This document shows, one piece after another, positions 16,350 to 26,139 of a DNA stretch of 64,000 bases (position 1 is the first letter of the stretch; every line of letters starts with the position of its first letter). This stretch comes from an uncultured Pirellula sp. GTDB taxonomy: Bacteria > Planctomycetota > Planctomycetia > Pirellulales > Pirellulaceae. The notes under the pieces were generated by a model. It was not told the origin of the DNA, did not search any database, and was given only the letters and a program-made list of their open reading frames with translations. The position numbers and the translations under genes were made by a program. Location of the stretch: the NCBI GenBank assembly GCA_903892355.1, contig CAITIE010000098.1, positions 62,001 through 126,000 on the forward strand, read 5' to 3'.

Positions 16350-17555
16350 ATGGGGGGTTCTTTTTTGACTCGACAAGCGTGGGTTGTGCTCGGTTCCTTG
16401 ATGGTGCTGGCCTTTTGCGGGTGTGATCGGGAGAAGCCCAAAGTGGAGCCTCCTGCAACTCCGACGGTGAGCGTCAGTCGTCCATTGGTGCGTGAAGTCG
16501 TTGAGTATGAGTACTTCACTGGGCGAACGGCGGCACCGTTTACGGTTGAGATTCGGCCTCGCGTGACGGGGTATCTTAAGGAGATGCCGTTCAAGGAAGG
16601 GGATGAGATCAAAAAAGGGGATCTGTTGTTCAGGCTTGACGAGGAACCGTACGCATCTCAATTGAAAAAGGCGCAGTCGGATTTGGAGTTGAACAAGGCT
16701 CGGCTGAAATTGGCACAAGCCGACAATGAACGAGCGAAAGGAATTGCAAGGGCCAACGCGGGAGCGATCTCCAAGCAGGATCTTGACAAGTACCAAGCTG
16801 CCGAAGAGGAAGCAGATGCAGCGGTGAAGGCATCGATCGCCAACGTCAACGTTTATCAGGTCAATTTGGACTTTACGAAAGTTGAGTCACCGATCGATGG
16901 GCAAGTGGGTCGCTACAACTATACCCTCGGGAACTTGGTCAATGCCGACATGACCAACTTGACCACAGTGGTGTCGCAAGATCCCATGTATGCTTATTTC
17001 GACGTGGACGAACAAACGCTATTGAAAGTTGGTCGCCGATTGCTGGAGCAACAGGAAGAAGCGAAACCGGCGGGAAGTTTTCCTGTGATGATGGCGTTGG
17101 GGGACGAAGATGGCTTTCCTCATGTTGGTCAAGTGAACTTTGTTAACAATATGGTAAGTTCCTCGACAGGTACCTTGACGTTGCGAGGATCGTTTTCCAA
17201 TCCCGCCAATGCATCGGGAAAGAGGTTGTTGCGTCCAGGGATGTTTGTCAAAGTGCAGCTTCCAGTCAGGAAACCAAGTTCTAAATTGTTGGTGAGTGAG
17301 CGTGCACTTGGGACCGATCAAGGTCGCAAATTCGTGATGGTGGTCGATGACCAGAACACGGTGAAAAGCGTGCCAGTTACCACTGGCCCACTCCAAGATG
17401 ACGGGCTTCGAGTCGTGGAGGAAGGGCTGAAGGAAAGCGATCGAGTGATTGTCAGTGGCCTGCAATTTGTGAGACCGAAAGCGGTCGTCAAGGTCGAAGA
17501 GGTTCCGATGGTTGGCTCGAAGCAATCGAAGGACCCGTCTGGGTCCGCAGGTTAG
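16350..17555 (+). CDS. RND efflux periplasmic adaptor (membrane fusion protein)
   Basis: Periplasmic adaptor of an RND efflux pump, linking the inner-membrane permease to an outer-membrane channel. From ATG 16350 the N-terminus is a lipoprotein-like signal ending FCGC at about residues 22-25. A TTG at 16311, with GAGG upstream, is an alternative start. The order of domains is typical: a lipoyl half (RPRVTGYLKEMPFKEGDEIKKGDLLF), an alpha-hairpin (DLELNKARLKLAQADNERAKG to DKYQAAEEEADAA), the second lipoyl half (TKVESPIDGQVGR), and beta-barrel and membrane-proximal domains to the end. The first permease gene follows after 11 bases. The Glu/Ser-rich end is unremarkable. The substrate of the pump cannot be read from the adaptor. 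Confidence 0.92.
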   Translation: MGGSFLTRQAWVVLGSLMVLAFCGCDREKPKVEPPATPTVSVSRPLVREVVEYEYFTGRTAAPFTVEIRPRVTGYLKEMPFKEGDEIKKGDLLFRLDEEPYASQLKKAQSDLELNKARLKLAQADNERAKGIARANAGAISKQDLDKYQAAEEEADAAVKASIANVNVYQVNLDFTKVESPIDGQVGRYNYTLGNLVNADMTNLTTVVSQDPMYAYFDVDEQTLLKVGRRLLEQQEEAKPAGSFPVMMALGDEDGFPHVGQVNFVNNMVSSSTGTLTLRGSFSNPANASGKRLLRPGMFVKVQLPVRKPSSKLLVSERALGTDQGRKFVMVVDDQNTVKSVPVTTGPLQDDGLRVVEEGLKESDRVIVSGLQFVRPKAVVKVEEVPMVGSKQSKDPSGSAG

Positions 17556-17566
17556 GGTAACCTTCA

Positions 17567-20500
17567 GTGATTTCACACTTTTTCATCGATAGGCCGATCT
17601 TTGCGTCCGTCATATCGATTTTCCTTACGATTGCGGGGGCCATTGCCGTCTTTGGGCTCCCCATTTCTCAGTATCCGCCGATTGCTCCGCCGACCGTGCA
17701 AGTGTCATGCACCTATCCAGGTGCGAGTGCAAAAGTAGTCGCCGATACGATCGCTGCTCCAATCGAGCAGCAGGTCAATGGAGTCGAGGGGATGCTCTTC
17801 ATGTCCTCGAACAGCGGCAATGACGGTTCCTATAACTTGATCATAACCTTCGATTTAGGGACCGATCTGAACACAGCCTTAGTGATGTTGCAGAATCGCG
17901 TGTCATTGGCGATGCCGCAGTTGCCCGACTCGGTGCAGAAGCAAGGCCTCACGATCAAGAAGAAATCTCCGAATATCTTGCTGGTGGTGAATTTCTTCAG
18001 TCCTGGTGGAAGTTTCGATAATATTGGGCTCAGCAACTATGCAACGATCAACGTCAAGGACGAATTATTCCGAGTTCCCGGCGTTGCGGATATCACTTAC
18101 TTTGGGCAGCGGGATTACAGTATTCGCGCGTGGTTAGATCCTGAACGGATGATGACCCGGAATATCTCCGCCAGCGATGTCGCAGATGCGATGCAAAGTC
18201 AGAGCACCGCCGCAGTGATCGGTCAGACTGGGGTACAGCCGAGCGGTACCGCGGACTTCGAATTGCCCTTGGATACACTTGGTCGGCTAGAAACGCCGGA
18301 GCAATTCGGGCAGATCATCATCAAGGCGGAGAATGACCCATCCGGTACAGATTCTCCTCGTTATGTTTATTTGAGAGATATTGCACGGGTTGAATTGGGG
18401 GCACAAAACTACAGCCAGAGCTGCACGCTCGACGGCAAGCCGTCTGTCGGATTGGCCATCTTTCAATTGCCCGGTACCAATGCGCTCGATGTTGCTAACT
18501 CGGTTCGGCAAAAGATGGAAGAGCTCAAGAAGCGATTCCCCGACGATTTGGACTATGGGATTTATTACGATACTACTCCATTTGTTGAGGAGTCGGTTCA
18601 GGATGTCGTGAAGACCCTGTTCGAAGCAATTTTTTTGGTGGCTGTGGTTGTTCTTGTGTTTTTGCAGAACTGGCGAGCCGCGTTGATTCCATTGATCGCG
18701 GTTCCGGTCGCGATCGTTGGTACCTTTGGAGTGATGTCTGCGCTGGGATATAGCCTCAATAACATTTCGCTGTTCGGATTGGTTCTAGCCATCGGGATTG
18801 TGGTGGATGACGCGATTGTCGTTGTTGAGAATGTCGAGAGGTTGTTGAAGGAAGGCTTGAACGCCCGGGATGCGGCGAGGAAAGCGATGACGGAAGTCAC
18901 GGGGCCGGTGATCGCTGTGGCATTGGTTCTATGCGCGGTGTTTCTGCCTTGTGCGTTCATCAGTGGTATCACCGGTCAATTCTTCCGACAGTTCGCGGTT
19001 ACTATTGCTGTTTCCACGGTTTTATCAGCGATCAATTCGTTGACCCTAAGTCCAGCGTTAGCCGTATTGTTGCTGCGTCCACACCATGAGAGTCATGACC
19101 CGCTAAGTCGTCTGCTCGACCTGTTCTTTGGCTGGTTTTTCCGGTTGTTCGATTGGGGGTTCGAGATTACAGGCAAGTACTATGCTGCCGTTGTCGGTGT
19201 GTTGCTGCGACTGAGTGTCGTTGTTCTTTTGGTGTATGCTCTGCTGCTCGGGGTGACCGGTTGGTTGTTTAGTTTTTATCCAGTTGGCTTTATTCCTCAG
19301 CAGGATCAGGGATGGTTATTGGTCGATGCACAAATCCCCGATTCGGGCTCCGTGCAGCGCACGACTGATGTGATGATGCGGTTGGGAGAGATTTGCCGCA
19401 ATACGCCGGGGGTCGATCACACTCTGGAGGTCGCTGGCCAATCGGTCATGTTGCAAAGCAATAGCTCCAATTTTGGTTCGATCTTTGTGATTCTTAAACC
19501 GTTCAAGGAACGCAAGAAGGCTGAACTGTCGGCGAATGCGATTATGGCCAAATTGCGGCAGGAGTTCGCAACCGAGATGCGAGATGCCAAGGTGGGCATT
19601 TATGGTGCTCCTCCAGTTCCGGGAATCGGTCGCGGAGGTGGGTTCAAGATGATGGTTGAGGACCGCGGCTCACTGGGCATGGAGGAGTTGCAACGAGCAA
19701 CCGATGCGCTCGTGGAGTCGAGTGGACAAAAGCCTCACATGATTGTCATGCCGAGTACGTTCCGGGCCACAACGCCGCAGCTTCGGATGGATATCGATCG
19801 TACCAAGGCGGAGTCGTTGGGGCTAACGGTCGATCAGGTGAACAAGACGCTTCAGATTTTTGTCGGTTCGTACTATGTCAACAATTTCAATTTGTATGGA
19901 AGGTATTGGCAGGTCAACATTCAGGCGGACGGGGTGTTTCGTGATCAGAACGAGGACTTGAGCCAATTGTTCATCCGGAACAAGTATGGGGATATGGTTC
20001 CACTTGGCTCACTGATCCGTCTATACGACGATGGCGGCCCCGTGCTGATCACACGGTATAACTTGTACACTGCGGCCGCGATCATGGGTGGAGCAATGCC
20101 TCCGGTCAGTTCTGGCCAAGCGATCCAGTTGATGGAGGACGAAGCAAAGAGCATTTTGCCGGGATCGATGAACACGGAGTGGACCGATTTGACGTTCATG
20201 CAGATCAAGGCTGGAAATACCGCGATGTTTGTGTTCGGTGCGGCTGTCGTGTTTGTGTTCCTCGTGTTGGCAGCTCAGTACGAGAGTTGGTCGTTGCCCA
20301 TGGCGGTGATTTTGGTGGTGCCGATGTGCTTGTTGTGCGCGCTGGTCGGTGTGTTTCTTAGAAAACTGCCGATGGATATTTTCGTGCAGATCGGGTTCGT
20401 CGTGCTTGTCGGCTTGGCATGCAAGAATGCCATTTTGATCATCGAGTTTGCGAAGCATCTTCATGAATCCGGTCAAGATGCTAGGAGTGCGACTGTGGAG

Positions 20501-20935
20501 GCTTGTCACATGCGGCTTCGGCCGATTTTGATGACATCCCTAGCCTTCATTCTCGGCGTTGTTCCGATGGTTGTCGCTTCGGGCGCCGGTGCTGAGATGC
20601 GTTGGTCGTTGGGAACGGCTGTTTTCAGTGGGATGATCGGGGTGACGTTATTCGGGATCTTTTTGACCCCAGTCTTTTTCTACATCATCGCTCGTGCAAG
20701 TGATTTTTCGCTCTTGAAGAGTAAAGCCGTTCGGCAGATTGGCTCGGCTGTTATGGGTGGAGGAGTCGGTCTGGTGGGAGGATGGTTAGCCCATTTAGCA
20801 GGTTTTCAGCATTTGCATTGGGCGCTCGTCGCGGGGTTCGCCTTGGGGTTGATCATTGCTGTATTCGTAAGTAATCGCAAAAGCAAACGTATCTCTAAAT
20901 CGTCGCTGGCAACAGTTGGAGAGAATCGCGAATGA
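17567..20935 (+). CDS. RND efflux permease 1 (HAE1/AcrB type)
   Basis: Proton-driven inner-membrane RND transporter of the hydrophobe/amphiphile family, 1122 residues. It starts at GTG 17567 with MISHFFIDRPIFASV, the canonical HAE1 N-terminus. The proton-relay aspartates are in GIVVDDAIVVVENVER (Asp414, Asp415) and the relay lysine in GLACKNAILIIEF (Lys953), so it should be active. The two large periplasmic loops are present. Unusually, about 60 residues follow the normal end of TM12: a Gly-rich hydrophobic hairpin (GGGVGLVGGWLAHLAG and ALVAGFALGLIIAVFV) and a basic tail, predicting two extra membrane segments. The start of the second permease overlaps its stop by four bases. Confidence 0.94.
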   Translation: MISHFFIDRPIFASVISIFLTIAGAIAVFGLPISQYPPIAPPTVQVSCTYPGASAKVVADTIAAPIEQQVNGVEGMLFMSSNSGNDGSYNLIITFDLGTDLNTALVMLQNRVSLAMPQLPDSVQKQGLTIKKKSPNILLVVNFFSPGGSFDNIGLSNYATINVKDELFRVPGVADITYFGQRDYSIRAWLDPERMMTRNISASDVADAMQSQSTAAVIGQTGVQPSGTADFELPLDTLGRLETPEQFGQIIIKAENDPSGTDSPRYVYLRDIARVELGAQNYSQSCTLDGKPSVGLAIFQLPGTNALDVANSVRQKMEELKKRFPDDLDYGIYYDTTPFVEESVQDVVKTLFEAIFLVAVVVLVFLQNWRAALIPLIAVPVAIVGTFGVMSALGYSLNNISLFGLVLAIGIVVDDAIVVVENVERLLKEGLNARDAARKAMTEVTGPVIAVALVLCAVFLPCAFISGITGQFFRQFAVTIAVSTVLSAINSLTLSPALAVLLLRPHHESHDPLSRLLDLFFGWFFRLFDWGFEITGKYYAAVVGVLLRLSVVVLLVYALLLGVTGWLFSFYPVGFIPQQDQGWLLVDAQIPDSGSVQRTTDVMMRLGEICRNTPGVDHTLEVAGQSVMLQSNSSNFGSIFVILKPFKERKKAELSANAIMAKLRQEFATEMRDAKVGIYGAPPVPGIGRGGGFKMMVEDRGSLGMEELQRATDALVESSGQKPHMIVMPSTFRATTPQLRMDIDRTKAESLGLTVDQVNKTLQIFVGSYYVNNFNLYGRYWQVNIQADGVFRDQNEDLSQLFIRNKYGDMVPLGSLIRLYDDGGPVLITRYNLYTAAAIMGGAMPPVSSGQAIQLMEDEAKSILPGSMNTEWTDLTFMQIKAGNTAMFVFGAAVVFVFLVLAAQYESWSLPMAVILVVPMCLLCALVGVFLRKLPMDIFVQIGFVVLVGLACKNAILIIEFAKHLHESGQDARSATVEACHMRLRPILMTSLAFILGVVPMVVASGAGAEMRWSLGTAVFSGMIGVTLFGIFLTPVFFYIIARASDFSLLKSKAVRQIGSAVMGGGVGLVGGWLAHLAGFQHLHWALVAGFALGLIIAVFVSNRKSKRISKSSLATVGENRE

Positions 20936-23900
20936 TTTCTCATTTCTTTATTGATCGACCGATCTTTTCGGCGGTGCTGTCGATCCTATTGACGCTGGCG
21001 GGGTTGGTTTCCATCTTCTCCCTCCCGGTCGCACAGTACCCCGAAGTGACACCCCCTACGGTGTTGGTGACGGCGTCCTACCCTGGTGCCAACGCGAAGA
21101 CGGTCAACGACACGGTTGCAGCCCCGATCGAGCAGCAGGTCAGCGGCGTTGAGAACATGCTTTATATGTCGTCAAAGTGCACCAACGACGGTGCCTATCA
21201 GCTGACGATTACCTTCAAGCTCGGTACCGATTCCGATATGGCGCAGGTTTTGGTTCAAAACCGAGTGTCTCTCGCTCAACCCGTCATTCCCGATCTCGTG
21301 CAACGCCAAGGCATCAACGTCAAAAAGATGTCTCCAAGCACAATGATGATCGTAAACCTCGTCTCGGAAAATGGGGAGTATGACGATCTTTACCTGAGCA
21401 ACTATGCCACGATCCAGATCAAGGACGAGATCGGACGGTTGGAAGGAGTAGCAGCCGTTACCTATCTTGGACAGCGCGATTATAGCATGAGGGCGTGGCT
21501 CAAGCCGGATGTCCTGGCGGCGATGAATATTGGGACTCAGGATGTGGTCGACGCGATCACGGCGCAAAACGTCCAAGTCGCAGCGGGTGCGATCGGCATG
21601 GAGCCGATTGCGCCTGGGCAGGAATTTCAACTAACGATCAATACGCTTGGGAGATTGATCGACGTCGAGCAGTTCGGGGATATCATTGTCAAGGCAAATA
21701 GCTCGAATGCCGTCAGTACGACCTCGTCGACATCGGCCGCTGTGGTGAGGCTTCGAGATGTTGCCAGGATCGAACTCGGTTCTCAGCAATACGATCAGAC
21801 GTGCATGCTCGATGGGAAGCCGTCGATTGCGATGTCGATTTATCAGCTTCCTGGATCCAACGCCCTGAAGACGGCTCAGGGGGTTTATAAGAAGATGGAG
21901 GAACTCAAGAAAGGGTTCCCGGAAGGTGTGGATTACAAGATCGTTTACGATACGACACCGTTCATCAAGGAGTCCATTCTAGAGGTTTTCAAGACGCTTC
22001 GAGATGCGATCATCTTGGTGGCGATTGTCGTGCTGTTGTTCCTTCAAAATTGGAGAACAACGCTGATCCCATTGATTGCGGTTCCTGTTGCCATCATCGG
22101 AACGTTTGCCGTGATGTCCGCGTTGGGTTTTTCGTTGAACAACCTGTCCCTCTTTGGCCTGGTGCTCGCCATCGGGATCGTGGTTGACGATGCGATCGTT
22201 GTTGTGGAAAACGTGGAGCGGTGGTTGCATCATGGGTTGTCTCCACGCGATGCAGCCCGCAAGGCGATGGATGAAGTTACAGGGCCGGTGATTGCGGTGG
22301 CCCTGGTGTTGTGTTCGGTGTTCATTCCATGCGCATTCATCTCGGGAATCACCGGTCAGTTCTTCCGCCAATTCGCGATTACCATCGCTGTGTCGACAGC
22401 GTTTTCGGCCATCAATTCGCTGACGTTATCTCCTGCGTTGGCAGCGATCTTGATGCAACCGAAGGGTGCCAAGCGAGATCCGTTGACGTGGCTGATCGAT
22501 GTTACGATCGGATGGTTTTTCAAGTTGTTCAATGTGACTTTTGATTTCGCGACAGGCGTCTATGCGAGATTCGTCGGACTTTTGCTCCGAGGGACCTTGG
22601 TCGTTCTAGCTCTGTATCTAGGGTTGCTTTGGCTTACTTATCGTGAGTTTTCAGAAGCTCCGGTTGGTTTCATACCCAACCAAGACAAAGGGTACCTGAT
22701 GTTGAGTGTGCAGTTACCTGACTCCTCATCGGTGGGTAGAACCCGCGAGATCCTCAATCGCATCGAGGACATCGCTCGTAAGAGCGAGGGTGTTGCGCAT
22801 ACCGTTTCCGTTTCGGGGCAGTCGCTCCTGCTGTCGACCAATGCGTCCAACTTGGGAAGCATGTATGTCATGCTCGAGGAGTTCGGGAAACGGAAAGGGA
22901 TCTCGGCAGACGACATTGCTGCAAAGATCCGAAGCGAATGCCTGGCGGAGATACGCGATGCCCAGATCAGTATCTTCGGCGCACCTCCTATCGACGGATT
23001 GGGCACAACGGGTGGTTTCAAATTGATCGTTGAGGATCGGGGCAACATGGGTTTGGACGAGTTGCAACGCGTCACGGACAAGATTGTCGACGAAGCGAAT
23101 AGTACCCCTGGGTTGCAGGGAGTTTTCGGAAGCGTGAGATCGAACACGCCTTGGTTGTATCTAGACATTGATCGCGAAAAATGTCTCGCCATCGGTGTGT
23201 CGCCGGCGGAAGTCTTCCAAACCTTGCAGGTGTACCTGGGCTCCTACTATGTGAATAACTTCAATCGGTTCGGTAGGTCGTGGCAGGTCAATGTGATGGC
23301 CGATGAAAAGTATCGGGCCACAGTCTCGCAGATATTGCAGCTCAAAGTGCCAAATTTGAAAAAGGAGATGGTGCCGCTGGCAACCTTGATCCGGTTGCGT
23401 GATGAAGCGGGTCCACAGTCGTTGATGCGCTATAACATGTACTCAGCCTCTGCGGTGACCGGGAATCTGGTTCCTGGAACCAGTAGTGGGGATGCCATCG
23501 AATTGCTGGAGAAAATTGCCAAGGAGCAGCTTCCGCGGTCGATGGCATTCGACTGGACGGAATTGACTTACATGCAACTCGCCGCAGGAAACACGGCCAT
23601 GTACGTGTTTGCTCTGGCTGTGGTCTTCGTTTTTCTCGTACTGGCAGCTCAGTACGAAAGCTGGTCGCTGCCACTGGCTGTCATTTTGGTGGTCCCAATG
23701 TGCTTGCTCTGTTCCGTGGTTGGTGTGACGATTGCCAAGATGGACGTGAACATTTTTACGCAGATCGGACTGATTGTTCTGGTGGGGCTGGCGAGCAAAA
23801 ATGCGATTCTCATCGTTGAGTTTGCGGAGCAGGAGCGGAGGTCTGGGAAATCGGTCCGGGAGGCGACGATCAGCGCCTGCCGATTGCGGCTTCGCCCGAT

Positions 23901-24114
23901 CTTGATGACATCGTTCGCGTTTATTCTGGGAGTGGTTCCCTTGGTAATCGCCGAAGGCGCCGGTGCGGAGATGCGTAGGACGCTTGGAACCGCCGTGTTC
24001 AGCGGGATGCTCGGTGTCACGTTCTTCGGGATATTGCTAACACCGGTGTTCTATTACGCGATTCGGTGGTTCAGTAAGGAACAGAAACCGTCGGAACCTA
24101 GCAATAATCCTTAG
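20932..24114 (+). CDS. RND efflux permease 2 (HAE1/AcrB type)
   Basis: Second full-length RND permease (1060 residues), encoded in an ATGA overlap with the first. The N-terminus MISHFFIDRPIFSAV is almost identical to permease 1 and the two are similar throughout, indicating a tandem duplication. The proton relay is intact: Asp419 and Asp420 in GIVVDDAIVVVENVER and Lys956 in GLASKNAILIVEF. It lacks the extra C-terminal hairpin of permease 1. One adaptor with two permeases recalls MdtABC, in which two different permeases form a heterotrimer; that arrangement is possible here but not shown. The 3' end overlaps the convergent lipoprotein gene by four bases. Confidence 0.94.
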   Translation: MISHFFIDRPIFSAVLSILLTLAGLVSIFSLPVAQYPEVTPPTVLVTASYPGANAKTVNDTVAAPIEQQVSGVENMLYMSSKCTNDGAYQLTITFKLGTDSDMAQVLVQNRVSLAQPVIPDLVQRQGINVKKMSPSTMMIVNLVSENGEYDDLYLSNYATIQIKDEIGRLEGVAAVTYLGQRDYSMRAWLKPDVLAAMNIGTQDVVDAITAQNVQVAAGAIGMEPIAPGQEFQLTINTLGRLIDVEQFGDIIVKANSSNAVSTTSSTSAAVVRLRDVARIELGSQQYDQTCMLDGKPSIAMSIYQLPGSNALKTAQGVYKKMEELKKGFPEGVDYKIVYDTTPFIKESILEVFKTLRDAIILVAIVVLLFLQNWRTTLIPLIAVPVAIIGTFAVMSALGFSLNNLSLFGLVLAIGIVVDDAIVVVENVERWLHHGLSPRDAARKAMDEVTGPVIAVALVLCSVFIPCAFISGITGQFFRQFAITIAVSTAFSAINSLTLSPALAAILMQPKGAKRDPLTWLIDVTIGWFFKLFNVTFDFATGVYARFVGLLLRGTLVVLALYLGLLWLTYREFSEAPVGFIPNQDKGYLMLSVQLPDSSSVGRTREILNRIEDIARKSEGVAHTVSVSGQSLLLSTNASNLGSMYVMLEEFGKRKGISADDIAAKIRSECLAEIRDAQISIFGAPPIDGLGTTGGFKLIVEDRGNMGLDELQRVTDKIVDEANSTPGLQGVFGSVRSNTPWLYLDIDREKCLAIGVSPAEVFQTLQVYLGSYYVNNFNRFGRSWQVNVMADEKYRATVSQILQLKVPNLKKEMVPLATLIRLRDEAGPQSLMRYNMYSASAVTGNLVPGTSSGDAIELLEKIAKEQLPRSMAFDWTELTYMQLAAGNTAMYVFALAVVFVFLVLAAQYESWSLPLAVILVVPMCLLCSVVGVTIAKMDVNIFTQIGLIVLVGLASKNAILIVEFAEQERRSGKSVREATISACRLRLRPILMTSFAFILGVVPLVIAEGAGAEMRRTLGTAVFSGMLGVTFFGILLTPVFYYAIRWFSKEQKPSEPSNNP

Positions 24115-24482
24115 GGAACCATGATGTGTGGTGTGCAACCCTCGGAGCATGGTATGCATGGGAGAGGTTTGTAGTCATAGCACGTGGTTCCGGAGGGACA
24201 CGATACGCATGGAGTCGGCGGTTCAGCTTTCTTGCAGTAGTGACTGCAGGTGCCCGTCGAAGGGCATGGTTCGGCCGGGCACGGTTTGCTGCAGTAGGGC
24301 GTCGATGGACAGCACTTCGGTTGCGAGGTGTTTGAGTGAACGCAATGACTTTGCGATCGATTGCCAAATGGTCTCTGGAAGGGATTCAAGGATCCACAGC
24401 CTGATGTGCATAGCACGACGAGCACCGCCAGGGAAATGGGAAGTCGATGCTTGAGTAGCCCGACCGTAAAATCAGTTGTCAC
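24111..24482 (-). CDS. Small cysteine-rich lipoprotein
   Basis: A 123-residue protein of unrecognised family. It starts with GTG at 24482, seven bases after the stop of the outer-membrane factor gene, so it is very probably co-transcribed with it. The N-terminus (HRLPISLAVLVVLCTSGCGS) looks like a lipoprotein signal with the lipidated Cys at about residue 29. The mature part contains 14 further cysteines in short Pro-rich spacers (KCCPS, SKPCPAEPCPS, PTPCVSCPSG, PCIPCSEGC), suggesting disulfide-rich structure or metal binding. No homologous domain is recognised. Its position between OMF and permease genes suggests an envelope role linked to the pump, which is inference. Codon use and reading-frame length support a real gene, but it could be a fast-evolving lineage-specific protein. 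Confidence 0.65.
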   Translation of the reverse strand: MTTDFTVGLLKHRLPISLAVLVVLCTSGCGSLNPFQRPFGNRSQSHCVHSNTSQPKCCPSTPYCSKPCPAEPCPSTGTCSHYCKKAEPPTPCVSCPSGTTCYDYKPLPCIPCSEGCTPHIMVP

Positions 24483-24489
24483 GGTGCGG

Positions 24490-26139
24490 TTACTCGTTAT
24501 TTAGGGATGGCAGTGGAACCAGGTCGGTCAATTCTTTATCCGATGGTGATTCTGCAGAGGTTGCTCGTTCCGACGCTGGCGGTAGGCCTATGTTCGACAC
24601 GGGCATGATCGGGGCTGGTTGGGAGAGGCGGATTTCCCACCCTCCACCGAGTGCTCGGTAGAGATTTACCAGGCCTAGTGTCGTATTCCCTTGGGCTTGT
24701 GCGAGAAGGGTTTGTTGGGCGACTAAGTTCTGTTCGATGAGCGAAACGCGATTGAAGTCGACCAGACCACCTTTGTACTGCACCATGGCGATTTGAGCGG
24801 ATTTCTCCATCGCCTTGACGCTCTCTTCGAGTTTCTTCGTTTGCTCTTGGGATTTAAGGAACTCAACGATCGCGTTTTCAGCTTCGAGTCCCGCTTGCAA
24901 AACGGTTTGCTGGTAGTTGGCGACTTGGGCTTCGAAGGTGGCTTCGACGCGCTCGATGTTGCTGAGCAGACGACCATAGTTCAGCACATTCCAGCGGAAC
25001 CCTGGGCCGACAGCACCGGCGAATGCATCACCCGAGAATGTGTCGGAGAATTGGCGTGCGCTATAACCCAGATTTCCTGTCACCGAAATTGCGGGGTACA
25101 GATCGGCTTCTGCCATCCCGATGCGGGCGGATTCCATAGCGGTCTTGCGTTCTTGGCGGCGAACATCAGGCCGATTTCGGAGCAAATCTGCTGGGATACC
25201 GACCACGACTTCTGGACGTGTGGAAGGAATCGGGGCGCGACCTAGGAATGCATCTAGATCCTGGACAGGGACACCCAGCAGGATACAGATTCGGTTCGCC
25301 AATTGCCGGCGCTGGATCTCAAGGGATGGGGTTTGCGATTCCGTTTGGGCCAAAACGCTTTTGGCCTGATCCACGTCCAACTCGGTGGCTTGGCCGCCGT
25401 TGAATCGTGCTTCGGCAATCCCCAAAGTCTCCTTTTGAAGTTTGACGTTATCGTCGATGTAGGCAAGCTGCGCCTCGACGATCCTCAATTGGACGTAATT
25501 CTGTGCTACGTCTCCGATCAACGTCACGAGGGCTGCGTCGTAGTCTTCGATGGATGCATCTAAGTGCGCATCGGCTGCTTCGATCATACGGCGGTACTTG
25601 CCCCAGAAATCCAATTCCCAAGCGAGCCCGAACCCATATTGCCAGTTACCGAATGAGGAGGTTGGCAGGAAAGCGCTCGAAGCGTTAGCTCCGCTGAACT
25701 TCTGTTGGGTGTATCCACCGTCGATGTACTGTTGTTGTGGGAAGAATCGCCCTTGTGCGATTCCCAATTCCGCGCGGGCCTGCAGCACGCGAAACGCAGC
25801 ATCGCGGATCGATAGGTTCTGCTGGTACGCATTTTGAACCAATTGATCGAGGACCGGATCATTCAAATTGGTCCACCAAGAGGCTAACTCTGCAGACTGG
25901 GAGATCAGCCGAGAATCCGCTGCGTCTACCCACGTGTTTGCAACGGGTTCGGTAGGACGCTGATAATTCGGACCAACCTTGAACCCATTTTGTTTCCACT
26001 CTCGAGGTGTTCGACAGCCAGGAAGCATGCAAAATACGATTGCGGCGATGAGCAAGCCAACGCCGGTCATGTTGGGGATAGTCGACGGCTTTATCGTTGA
26101 AGCCGAAGGAACGTGGGCTTGTTGTAGTATGTTTTTCAT
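24490..26139 (-). CDS. RND outer-membrane factor, NodT/TolC-family lipoprotein
   Basis: Outer-membrane channel component of the efflux system, about 549 residues from ATG 26139. A 56-codon longer open frame exists but adds nothing conserved. A lipoprotein signal ends at MLPGC near residue 40, followed by the NodT-like start KVGPNYQRPTEPVANTW. The two OEP repeats are evident, with long amphipathic helices such as AQNYVQLRIVEAQLAYIDDNVKLQ and the conserved LLRNRPDVRRQERKTAMESARIGMAEADLYPAISVTG block near 360. The gene is convergent with the adaptor-permease genes and has its own upstream region, so its expression may be separate. With that operon it completes a tripartite pump. Confidence 0.92.
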   Translation of the reverse strand: MKNILQQAHVPSASTIKPSTIPNMTGVGLLIAAIVFCMLPGCRTPREWKQNGFKVGPNYQRPTEPVANTWVDAADSRLISQSAELASWWTNLNDPVLDQLVQNAYQQNLSIRDAAFRVLQARAELGIAQGRFFPQQQYIDGGYTQQKFSGANASSAFLPTSSFGNWQYGFGLAWELDFWGKYRRMIEAADAHLDASIEDYDAALVTLIGDVAQNYVQLRIVEAQLAYIDDNVKLQKETLGIAEARFNGGQATELDVDQAKSVLAQTESQTPSLEIQRRQLANRICILLGVPVQDLDAFLGRAPIPSTRPEVVVGIPADLLRNRPDVRRQERKTAMESARIGMAEADLYPAISVTGNLGYSARQFSDTFSGDAFAGAVGPGFRWNVLNYGRLLSNIERVEATFEAQVANYQQTVLQAGLEAENAIVEFLKSQEQTKKLEESVKAMEKSAQIAMVQYKGGLVDFNRVSLIEQNLVAQQTLLAQAQGNTTLGLVNLYRALGGGWEIRLSQPAPIMPVSNIGLPPASERATSAESPSDKELTDLVPLPSLNNE

